In this document: one piece after another, positions 36,940 through 45,751 of the stretch
Position numbering within the stretch: the stretch's first letter is position 1
Layout: every line of letters begins with the position of its first letter
Assembly: GCF_000090795.2 (NCBI RefSeq)
Contig: NW_003546331.1
Location: forward strand, 15,574 to 61,324
DNA from: Amphimedon queenslandica
Lineage: Eukaryota; Porifera; Demospongiae; Haplosclerida; Niphatidae
Direction of reading: 5' to 3'
Length of the DNA: 45,751 bases
The notes under the pieces: model-generated
What the model saw: the letters and a program-made list of their open reading frames with translations, nothing else
Databases searched by the model: none
Told to the model about the DNA's origin: nothing
Program-made: the position numbers and the translations under genes

Positions 36940-37085
36940 AAAATTTAATTTCCCGGGGACAAAAATTTAATTTTCTCCTGGCAAATTTCCCGGGGGAAAA
37001 TAAGTTTCCCGGCAAATTTTTCTGGAAAAATATTATACTTAATAAATTTTCCAGAAAAATTAATTTTCCCGGGAAAAACATGTAA
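36940..37085. repeat. AT-rich CCCGGG palindrome array, left block
   Basis: Two to three diverged copies of the same unit as at 37.44-38.35 kb (AAATTTCCCGGGGG, AATTTTCCAGAAAAATTAAT, TTTTCCCGGGAAAAA). It is separated from the main array by about 355 bp of unrelated unique sequence. Confidence 0.75.
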
Positions 37086-37119
37086 TTAAAGTCTATTCAC
37101 TTTCACCTGACCGTACCCC

Positions 37120-37275
37120 TGGCTTTTTTCAATTAATAAATAACTACGTCACATCCGCATTCTTTACGTATTTGTGGTTTTGGAATTGTTTTTGTTGCGC
37201 GGAAGGGATGCAGATAAGTAGCAGCTGAATTTATTCTGGCTGTTCTAGCTGCATAGTTGCGGTCAAAGGTATGTA
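37120..37275 (+). promoter_or_regulatory. Candidate GTF3C3 promoter and non-coding first exon
   Basis: Unique sequence between the two repeat blocks contains ACGTCA (CRE-like, TGACGT on the other strand) near 37145 and GCGGAAGGG (ETS/GABP-like) near 37199. It ends with a good splice donor, GTCAAAGGTATGT, near 37269. If used, the main repeat array would lie in a 5' UTR intron of GTF3C3. Candidate acceptors exist near 38430. Inference only. Confidence 0.35.
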
Positions 37276-37439
37276 ATTGAGTTTATACAGGGACATCCAA
37301 AAAAGGCTAAGGCCTTATCATTTTGACCCGATCTTTTATCTAAAGGACGGGAAGGACCTAGCGATTCTAATGGTGCAAACAAAATTTCTAAATTCCATGT
37401 ATATCGAAAGTTATAGCAAAAAATCAATAGGTCAGGTGA

Positions 37440-38345
37440 AACTGAATAGACTTAAATTTCACAGAAAAAAAATAGTTTCCGAGAAAATTTCCCAGAAAAA
37501 AAAGATAATTAATAAATTTCCTGAAAAAATAATTTTCCCGACAAATTTCCCAGAAAAAAATATAATTAATAAATTTTTCGGGAAAAATTATTTTCCCGGC
37601 AAATTTCCTGGGAAAAATATAATTAATAAATTTTCAGGCAAAAATTAATTTTCCCGACAAATTTTTTGAGAAAAAGATATAATTAATAAATTTCCCGGGA
37701 AAAATATATAATTAAAAATTTTTCCGAGAAAAATAAATTTTTTCGGCAAATTTCCCAGAATAATTGTTTACTTTATTAAATAATTTTAATTTTAAAAATT
37801 TCCCAGGAAAAAATAAGTAATAAATTTATCTGGGAAAATTTAATTTCCTGACAAAATTCCTGGAAAAAATATAATTAAAAAATTTTCTGGGAAAAAATTA
37901 TTTTCCCGGCAAATTTCCCATTAAAAATATAATTAATAAATTTTCCGGGAAAAATTAATTTTCCTGGCAAATTTTTTGTGAAAAATATATAATTAATAAC
38001 TTTTCTGAAAAAAATTAATTTTCCCGGCAAATTTCCCGGGAAAAATATAATTAATAAATTTTCGGAGGAAAATATGATATAATTAAAAATTTCCTGAAAA
38101 AATTAATTTTCCCAGCAAATTTACTGGAAAAAAATAATTAGTAAATTTCCCCGGGAAAAATTGATTTTTATGGCAAATTTCTCGAAAAAAATTAATAATT
38201 TTTGGGAAAAATTCATTTTTTCAGGCAAATTTCTCAAGAAAAAATATATAATTAATAAATCTCCCGGGGGAAAAATAATTTTCCTGGCAAATTTCCCTGG
38301 AAAAATATAATTAATAAATTTCCCAGGAAAATTTATTTTTCTGTG
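37440..38345. repeat. Approximately 58-bp tandem array with CCCGGG palindromes
   Basis: About 15 diverged units. The motif ATAATTAATAAATTT recurs at about 37505, 37562, 37619, 37679, 37871, 37929, 37988 and 38046, giving a 57-60-bp period. Each unit has two or three short inverted repeats such as TTTTCCGGGAAAAATTAATT and AAATTTCCCGGGAAAAA. Short apparent ORFs here are repeat translations, not genes. Confidence 0.85.
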
Positions 38346-38410
38346 AAAAATTAATTGGTTAGTTCTAATTTAAATTAATATTTTTATTAATAATAATTTC
38401 TATTATTACT

Positions 38411-38487
38411 AAGTTACAATTTCCAAGTTACAGTTGCTAGACTAAGTTACCGTTGCCTGGTTACAGTTGCCAGGATACGGTTGCCAC
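38411..38487 (+). promoter_or_regulatory. Cluster of RFX-like half-sites upstream of GTF3C3
   Basis: Direct repeats of GTTAC and GTTGCC at about 15-bp spacing (GTTACAATTTCC, GTTACAGTTGC, GTTACCGTTGCC, GTTACAGTTGCC, ATACGGTTGCC) end about 22 bp before the ATG. GTTRCC is the half-site bound by RFX proteins. Whether this is regulatory or a small minisatellite is open. Confidence 0.4.
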
Positions 38488-38508
38488 GCCCAGCACTGTA
38501 AGAATTAA

Positions 38509-41500
38509 ATGGAGGAACCTGAGCAGATCCTGCAGGGAGAGCTAGAGGAGGAAGAGGAGGAGGAGGAAGATCATGGTGTTACTGAAAAAGTCAATGAGTT
38601 TTTTACTGAGCTTGACATTGAGCAAGAGCAGAGGAGAAGAAGACTCAGATCTGAAGGAATTAGAGTAGGTTTTAGTTATTTAATTTTATATTATTACAAT
38701 TTTATTATGCATTCTTGGTAGTATATAACCATATTATTTGAATTCGGGTTTCATTTTTAGCTGCTATCCTCAATATAATTTTATTGCGGGTAATAATAAT
38801 AATAATAATCATTTATTTTAATTAATTCTTTGCATATATATATGTGTGGGTGTAATTTTTTCCATATTTATATAATTATGTGTAGTTTTTTTCATAATTG
38901 TTTGTATATTAATTATGATATTATGTGCATCCAGGCTCCTCGTAGAAGAAGTGTACTTCCATCGCATCTTCATTCAGTGATGGGTTCAGCTAATCTCACA
39001 TTAGCACGTGGGGACACTTCAGGTGCCATTGAACTATGCATGGAAGTGATTAGACAAGGTACTGACCACCAGTATTGACTGAAGTGAGAGACATGGCTAC
39101 ACACAACATTATATTCAGCTTACCAATTTTGTCAATACTTTACTAGCCATGCAGTATTGATTACCAATTGTAGTACTGTGTACTTATAATCTGTGCTTTG
39201 AACTTCATTTTGTTTTTAGCTCCTCATGTTATTGAGCCATTCCTCACTCTTGCTACCATTTATGAAGATCTTGGAAAGAAAGAAAAGCTCCTTCAAGTGA
39301 GTCACACAGAATATCCACCCTTCACATGACATGATCAAGTGATTCCTAGATATTGCTTATATGTGCTTACTTGAAGCAAAGTGATATAAATGTGTGGTGT
39401 AAAGCAGCCGAGTTAGCAATTGAATTGACCCAGCTGCATATTGGAGAGCAGTGCTTTAAAAAGGTGTGTACATGGATAACTATTAGGATATGGTTCATGA
39501 TGGTTTGTTGGATGTGGTTATGTTATTAATACTTAATAGGCATATGCTCTTGACAAATCTAATTATTCGTTGCTTTGGAGGAGAGCTAGTATATTGCAGG
39601 AGATGGGACAGTTCAAAAATGCCATTGATTGTTATACTGCATTAAGAGAAGTAAGTTATGATCAATGTCTACATGTTGTTATTTTTTTCAGTGTCTACCT
39701 GATGGATCTGGGCCCGATTTTATTGAAGTAACTAAAGAATTGTCAAGAGTAAGTGTTACCATAATTTTGATTGGAATGTGCTCAAACTTCCTACACAATA
39801 TAAGAGCATGCCCATGATCTTTGATCACAGGGACTTTGACTCAATTTTGGAGTAACTTTTAAAATTCGTAAAAAATTCAAATTTGATTAGAATCAGCTCA
39901 AACTTGCTACACAACATAAGAACATGTATATGTATCAGAAAAAATTATTAAAATGGAGAATTCTCTCCTAGCCAATTTTGGCAAAATTTGGCCAGTGACC
40001 CTGTACTATAGTACAGGGACTTAGACCTGATTTTTGAGCAACTTTAAAAATTCATAAAAAATCCAATTTTGATCAGAATGAGTTCAAACTTAAAATACAA
40101 CATAAGTACATGTATATGCATCAGAAAAAATTATAAAAATGCAGAATTCTCTCTTAGCCATTTTTGATGAAATTTGGCCAACGACCTTGTTATAGTACAG
40201 GGATTTGGGCCCATTGTCTTATTCTCTTCTTTCTTGTGTGCATCGCATCATCAGATTTACCATCAGCAATTGGATGATGTTAAAGCTATTGATCTACTTC
40301 AGGACTCTTTTGATAAGTACAGTGATCACTTTGATGATGAAGCCGTCAATATACTCTCAGAATTACTCATATCCTCAAGACAATTTGAAAATGCATTTGA
40401 GGTACGTAACAAGGATTTTTAGTTTGAATTGTAAATGAATGTGCACATAAATTCTTTCCCTTTTCTCTTTCCATCAGTTACTTACTAATTATTACGAACT
40501 ATCTAAAGATACTACCACTACTACTACTCCTCCTCCTCCTACTAGCACTGCTAATGCTAGTACTACTGCTAATGCTAGCACTACTGAGCCATTCTCAATC
40601 TCAACTGCACTCTCCCTCTCAATGGGTGCATCAGACGAACTGGGTCAAAGCATCAGCGAAATAACTGGTTTGACCGGTTTGACTGGTGAGGAGTCTACGC
40701 AACCCAAGGTTACTATTGATGAGATACCTGAGAGTGTTCCTGTGGATATAAGAGCTAAACTAGTAGTTTGTATGATACAGTTGAAGTACATACTACCTAA
40801 AGTACATATAATTTCTTTTCTCTCTCTCTACTATTTTAACTCTCTACTATTTTAACTCTCTCTATTATCCTTTTTTCTCTATTTTTTACACTTTCATTTT
40901 TATTTCTTTCTCTTTTTCATTGTCTCTCTATTCTGTTTGTAGAACACACTCTTAGCTCTTACTTCTTTCCCTGAGAGCTATGGCGATCTTATTCTTGATG
41001 TTGCTGAAGCTTTCATGGAAAATGGTACATAAGATATGCTTTTATCACATAATTATTACTCCCTTGATATATACATGTATGTCTTTCATTTATAGCTGAA
41101 TACTCAAAGGCCCTTCCATTACTTACTACACTAACAGAAACGAAGGAGTTCTCTCAGGCTGGGGTCTGGCTTAAACACGCTGAATGTCTCCACATGTTGA
41201 ATGAGCTAGAACCGGCGGCTCTCTCTTACTCAAAGGTCCTCTCGTTAGCTCCTCATCACACAGAAACTAGAATGATACTGGCTTCACTATACAGCCAACT
41301 AGGCATGACTGAAGATGCACTGGCATTACTTGATGCAGGTATGCTGAATATAATTCCTACAAGATGTATCTAAAATATACAATAATTATGTGATGTGTAA
41401 TTACATGTTCTTGTGTATTTTATCAGAGGACAATTTATATAGTTCTCAAGATGACGAAGAGACAGTATTGCCAATGGAACCACCAGTGCCTCAGAAATCA

Positions 41501-43753
41501 CCAGCACGTGCTAGCAAGTCAAAGTCAAGTAGGCGTGGTACATCTTCACTCAAGAAATCTGTGACATTTGCAGAGAGTAGTGAACTAGCACCAGCTCTAG
41601 TAAGTACATATGGGTATGTATACATGTACATGTATATCTATCTATATACATTTACATGTGATTGCTGTTATAAATGAGTCAATGTATTTTGATGTGTTTT
41701 CTTTGTTTTTGTCTCAAGTCTCAAGATGTGAGACTTCTATTAACAAAGTTCATGCTCCTTGTTGGTGAAGAGAGAGTAAAGGAATATGTTGATGTTGGAG
41801 TGGAGATGTTATTGTTTTTCTTTAGGCAGTATTACGATATCAAAGATATTAGAGGTACTTATGATCTAGTGCTCTCCATTTTTCTCCTACTTCTCTCTCT
41901 TTTTTAGAGTACATCGGTTTAAGTGACAAGAGCATTAGAATGAAGCTGAGAAAGTTTTTTCCAGATGAAGACAAATCACTGAAGGAGCAAGAAAAGTTTA
42001 TCAATGTTGATGAATGGTGGAAAGTCTTTTACATGGTATGTGGATCAACGCACAACCAACTCAAACAATTGTTGATATTTTTGTTATTTTAAAGTGCATT
42101 TATTCATTTTTGTAGACATGCAAAGGTTTATATAAATTGGGCCAGTATGACAGTCTCATTCACTTGATTTTTTGTGCTGACATCTCAAAGAAATTGGAAG
42201 CACACAGAAAAGTAAGCACAGTCTAAAACATGTATATTTATCACAGAAATAATGATGAAAATGGAAAATCACTATTACACTAGTACATGTGATATTTAAT
42301 ATTGCATATTACTATTATAGGAACTACTGCTATTGGCATCTTCAGCATCTTTATTAACAGCTGATGACAGCTTATTTCATTTCATAAGACTACTGTATTT
42401 TAAAGTATGTGTTTATCAGTATGTGTGTGGCTTTTCCTGTTGTCAACTTCTGGTCTAAAAATAGATAGTAGAATAAATCTATAAATAGCATGATCTATAA
42501 TGTATTCATTGCTAACACATGAATCTAGTTTTAAAATTTAATAACAATATTTTGTTATAATTATTCATAGTTTTTTTTGATAGAAATCTGATTTTCCCCT
42601 TTTCTGGAACTTGTTCAATTGCATGGCACCTCTTCAGAGGCAGCATAAATTCATTCTTCGTCAGTTGATCAAAGTAATTAACTGTTATTTTATTGATAAT
42701 AGTAATTGATGTTTGTATCAGAATCCTTCTATAATGCCACTGGTGAGACTATCAGCTAATTATTCACTACTCAGTAGCAGCTATAAATTTGCTCTTGGTT
42801 CGTATTATATAATTTTGAAAATAATAATTATTTGATTTACAAATATTTTGTGTGTAGCTCAGTATGAGTTGGCATACAGGGAAGATCCTAATGACCATCT
42901 CTTGTGTCTCTGTATTGCTGTGGTGTATCTTCAAATGGTGCTACAGAAGCATACATTGAAGAAGAACACACTAGTGATACAGGTAAGATAGAGAACTCAT
43001 CCCCACACATCTTTACTATGTAATTCTATGGCATTGATAGGCTGTTGGTTTCTTACACAAATATTTTAATATACGTGGACCTTGTCAAGAGTCCTATTAC
43101 AATGTTGGACGCTTCTTCCACCAATTGGGTAAAGATGTAATATTACATTATGGTCAGGGTTTCCCAGACAATTTTGCATAATGCTAACACAGCTTCTTGT
43201 CAGTGGATTGTCAAATTCAAAAATTACAAGGAGAGAATTATTCCATTTTTATAATTTTTTCTGATACATATACATGTATTTCAAATTTGAACTGATTCCA
43301 ATCAAATTTGGATTTTTTAATGAATGTTTAAAGTTGCACCAAATGCCATGTACAGTGTACTGTATTGTAGTGCTTGTAAGCTCATGCTGTTTATTTCACT
43401 TAGCGTACTTTGTGGGAAATCCTGATTATGACACCAATTGCGTAAAAAGTTTTGATTATAAAATTTAATGGCACTAGTGAGAATTGACTAATTCCCTTTA
43501 TTCATAGGTCTATTGCACATTGCTTGTCATTATTACAAAATGGTCCTCTCAACTGACCCCGATAACCTAAGACATGACTCCAATGCTAAAATGGTTAAGT
43601 TTTATACAAATTTTTGCTTGATTGTCAATATTTTTATTTTAGGTATATCCCAGTTTAACGCATGAGGCTGCTTTTAATTTGGGACTGATCTACAACCAGT
43701 CAGGAAACAGGCCACTAGCTTTACATTATATGTGGCATTATTGCAGGATCTAA
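38509..43753 (+). CDS. GTF3C3: General transcription factor 3C polypeptide 3 (TFIIIC TPR subunit)
   Basis: Twenty-one exons join in phase: 38509-38664, 38935-39058, 39220-39296, 39377-39463, 39540-39650, 39692-39748, 40255-40401, 40478-40801, 40943-41024, 41096-41338, 41427-41599, 41719-41854, 41908-42035, 42116-42211, 42321-42404, 42584-42673, 42722-42797, 42858-42982, 43041-43128, 43508-43593 and 43643-43753. They total 2,601 nt, or 866 residues, close to the human length (about 886). It is the TPR scaffold of the TFIIIC subcomplex that binds the A box of tRNA-type genes and helps recruit TFIIIB. Features: acidic N-terminus, TPR array (RGDTSGAIELCMEVI, PFLTLATIYEDLGKKEKLL, LWRRASILQEMGQFKNAI, VWLKHAECLHMLNELEPA), a Thr/Pro/Ala-Ser-Thr low-complexity insert and a Ser/Lys-rich linker between TPR blocks, and conserved C-terminal TPRs (YNVGRFFHQLGLLHIACHYY, EAAFNLGLIYNQSGN). 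The symbol rests on remembered family resemblance. Confidence 0.9.
39755..40215. repeat. Dispersed palindromic repeat, locus 3 (GTF3C3 intron 6)
   Basis: Two to three tandem units of about 190 bp matching locus 2 closely, including the identical perfect palindrome CCCTGTACTATAGTACAGGG at 39999-40018 and a decayed one near 40187-40203. It fills nearly all of this 506-bp intron, the largest in the gene. Confidence 0.8.
43165..43400. repeat. Dispersed palindromic repeat, locus 4, inverted (GTF3C3 intron 19)
   Basis: The reverse complement matches loci 2 and 3 (AATCCAAATTTGATTGGAAT then CAGTTCAAATTTG, and ATGTATATGTATCAGAAAAA). A near-palindrome, TGTACAGTGTACTGTA, follows at about 43350-43365. 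Single diverged unit, opposite orientation to locus 3. Confidence 0.65.
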
Positions 43754-44055
43754 ATTACTGCCTATTTTCCACAAATGTTTAATTAATAATTGTCTGTTTG
43801 GTATTACATTTAGTGTGAGTGATTATCCTGTCTGCACCATCTAGATAGACCTATGTTTCTGGTCATGAAGTGCTGATTTAATATTATTTTTATTATCATA
43901 AGAAAAATCAACTATAAAAGGCAAAAATTATTCAAAATAGCAAGAAAGAGAAATCAACTAGATTTACAAAAGGCAAAAATTAATGAAAATAGCAGTATTC
44001 TAAAGAAAACAGCAAACAATCTTTTTTAAATTATAAATGTTTACCAAGTTTTACT
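43754..44055. other. Convergent 3' intergenic region
   Basis: The stops of GTF3C3 (+) and the multi-TM gene (-) are about 300 bp apart. AATAAA on the minus strand overlaps the stop codon of the multi-TM gene at about 44060-44055. A short imperfect direct repeat (AAATCAACTA...AAAAGGCAAAAATTA...AAAATAGCA) occurs at about 43907-43941 and 43952-43995. No gene is seen. Confidence 0.5.
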
Positions 44056-45751
44056 TTATTTTGGAATCTCATAGGATAGACCTACATGTACATGTAGATC
44101 TACCTCCCTATTAGCTGTCACAAGATCCAGTCTCTGGTAAGTGGACTTATTCTTCTTAACTAGTTTGAACAACTTGACGACTCTCCATATAATGTAAACT
44201 GCTATCCATATCATCGGCAGATAGACTAGTATGTATTGGATGATAAAAGCAACAAGGGAGAGATTTTCCATTGAAGTAGACAGCATATACTGATAGAGAG
44301 TGATGCTGTTGATGATAATGATCGACAGGAAAATGCAGCCATCGATTTGATTATGTACTCTTTCCTTGTACGGTTGAAGTACCAGAATAATAGTGACCAT
44401 TATACACGAGAGCACCTGTTGTATGAGTACTTGAGCAATAAATGTGCTTGTTGTTATGTAGGCCAGTGCCATTGCTATACGCATTGTAAAATAAAGACTA
44501 GACACCCATCTCAAATCAACAAGAAATGTATTTTTAACACATGATACTGAAGGACGTTGAAACACTGTAGCTTTATCATGAGTAGCATTATCCTGGTTTT
44601 CAGAGTTATCAATACTGCTTCCATCTTTAAACTCGCATTGTAGAGACTCCAGGATTATGTTGAAGTACGAGATACTTTTTAAATCCCTGTATCGACAGAA
44701 GAAAAGTAATACTGGTACTGGTAATAGAAATAGTATAGACACCAGTACAGCTATGATAACACATACTAAATGCTCTGTACTTTGACCATACTTGGTAGAG
44801 GCATCAAAATATGACACTGTAGTTATATTGTTATGAGAGGCATCGAAAAGTTGAGCAGGATACAGTATATAGCATGTGTTTAAAGTACAACGTGTGTAAG
44901 CAAGTAGTATGCAAGAGGCCAAAATATTTCTTACTGCTTTTTCTTGTTTGATTTCAGCATAATCTTTGAACCTTCCCCAACATTCATTAATTATTTCATA
45001 GCAACGCTTCAAAGGATTAAGGCAACAGAAACGGGTCAGTTTTACGTTATCACCGCAGCGATGGTAGATAAAAATTAGGATTACAAAGACCAATGGAAAG
45101 AGGGCCACTGCATATTGTATGACAAATATTGAGTTCATTGACAAATCTGGAGCTAAACAATACTTGATTGGCTCAATGAAATCAAGATTCCATACATTGT
45201 ACAATATGTCATAAACCTGTACTAGGACATCTGAAGCATCCGTTGCATTTCCCAATGGTACTTCGCCATTACCACTAATATCCAATGAGGTTGTTATAGT
45301 TTGAGCAAAAAAAATTGCACCATTGAGATAACCAGAAGCCAATGAGAAATTAGTGAAGTAAAGGATAAAGAACATTGCTGTTACGGGTAACAATTGAGTT
45401 ACTATAAAGAGAGCCCAAGCATATTCTGCACTACTTTTGGAGCAATCATGACAGCCATATCCAGTAATAGTTAGAGCATATGATTCTTCTTTATTGCAAC
45501 TGGTACACAATGTACCTTTCTTGTTTTCGCCACATAAAACTTTATCAATTTCTGTATATGATCTTGGTAGAATGACAAACCCACCTCTAATATGATTGTC
45601 ACGTGGCTCACAAAAGCGACAAGGACCTATTACTGGTTTTTCACTGTAACTTGTCTTACCAATCCAGTAGCCTTTCTTGATTAAAGCAGTGAAGTTTGAT
45701 AAACAACGAACCAAGTTATTGAACTGACCAGGGGTGCATTTACATTTCTTT
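44056..45751 (-). CDS. Cys-rich multi-pass membrane protein, C-terminal part (partial at right edge)
   Basis: The frame is open from the right edge (first in-frame residues KKCKCTPGQFNN) to TAA at 44058-44056: at least 564 residues, no intron. The first part is extracellular-like and Cys-rich, with CRFCEP, LCGENKKGTLCTSCNKEE and YGCHDC. About eight hydrophobic segments follow (for example YAWALFIVTQLLPVTAMFFI, NSIFVIQYAVALFPLVFVIL, HLVCVIIAVLVSILFLLPVP, QIDGCIFLSIIIINSITLYQ and AFIIQYILVYLPMIWIAVYI). A conserved-looking LQPYKERVHNQID sits before the penultimate helix. The tail is short and charged. It resembles uncharacterised multi-TM proteins of sponges and protists that carry large extracellular Cys-rich or beta-helix regions. 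I do not recognise a named family. The real start lies beyond the window, so the internal TTG at 45714 is not a start. Confidence 0.75.
   Translation of the reverse strand, partial: KKCKCTPGQFNNLVRCLSNFTALIKKGYWIGKTSYSEKPVIGPCRFCEPRDNHIRGGFVILPRSYTEIDKVLCGENKKGTLCTSCNKEESYALTITGYGCHDCSKSSAEYAWALFIVTQLLPVTAMFFILYFTNFSLASGYLNGAIFFAQTITTSLDISGNGEVPLGNATDASDVLVQVYDILYNVWNLDFIEPIKYCLAPDLSMNSIFVIQYAVALFPLVFVILIFIYHRCGDNVKLTRFCCLNPLKRCYEIINECWGRFKDYAEIKQEKAVRNILASCILLAYTRCTLNTCYILYPAQLFDASHNNITTVSYFDASTKYGQSTEHLVCVIIAVLVSILFLLPVPVLLFFCRYRDLKSISYFNIILESLQCEFKDGSSIDNSENQDNATHDKATVFQRPSVSCVKNTFLVDLRWVSSLYFTMRIAMALAYITTSTFIAQVLIQQVLSCIMVTIILVLQPYKERVHNQIDGCIFLSIIIINSITLYQYMLSTSMENLSLVAFIIQYILVYLPMIWIAVYIIWRVVKLFKLVKKNKSTYQRLDLVTANREVDLHVHVGLSYEIPK

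Noticed and set aside
37277..37648. Plus-strand ORF with KNIINKF-type repeats
   Set aside because: It is the translation of the roughly 58-bp tandem repeat and its edge, not a protein gene.
37440..38345. CRISPR-like array
   Set aside because: Units are diverged, contiguous and contain no unique spacers, and the genome is eukaryotic.

Overview
The window looks like nuclear DNA of a compact, AT-rich, intron-bearing animal genome, most likely a demosponge such as Amphimedon (an inference, not proven). The reasons are very short introns (many 50-100 bp), tightly packed genes, a metazoan-type TFIIIC subunit, and a giant cadherin that mixes cadherin repeats with cohesin, dockerin and bacterial-Ig-like domains. 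Such cadherins (coherins) are known mainly from sponges and choanoflagellates.

Layout from left to right: (1) 1-1779, minus strand: the 5' end of a secreted or membrane gene with a signal peptide, a basic RRRKR site and a run of sushi (CCP) repeats leaving the left edge. (2) 1962-36441, minus strand: one enormous cadherin gene. I could join 26 coding exons in phase into 30,681 nt (10,226 residues plus stop). One exon alone (31186-6565) is 24,622 bp. By my count the protein has about 46 cadherin repeats in five arrays, separated by four large modules. The modules resemble the ectodomain of the TMEM132 family (an N-terminal domain ending in a xWF motif, a cohesin-like fold, then Ig/BIG2-like domains with a 'VWYP...SDxxLxxIE' signature). 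Three modules also carry a second cohesin followed by a dockerin-like EF pair. A membrane-adjacent domain, one TM helix and a tail with two NPxY motifs end the protein. (3) About 36.5-38.5 kb: a divergent promoter region holding a roughly 58-bp AT-rich tandem array with CCCGGG palindromes, a CRE/ETS-containing segment and a cluster of RFX-like half-sites. (4) 38509-43753, plus strand: GTF3C3, the TPR subunit of TFIIIC, 21 coding exons, 866 residues. (5) 44056-45751, minus strand: the C-terminal part of a Cys-rich, roughly 8-TM membrane protein leaving the right edge.

The cadherin and GTF3C3 are divergent. GTF3C3 and the multi-TM gene converge with only about 300 bp between stops. The sushi gene follows the cadherin head-to-tail, with 182 bp between the cadherin stop and the sushi-gene ATG. 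A dispersed family of roughly 180-200-bp repeats built around a short palindrome sits in introns of both the cadherin and GTF3C3. All domain assignments are by eye; no database search was run.
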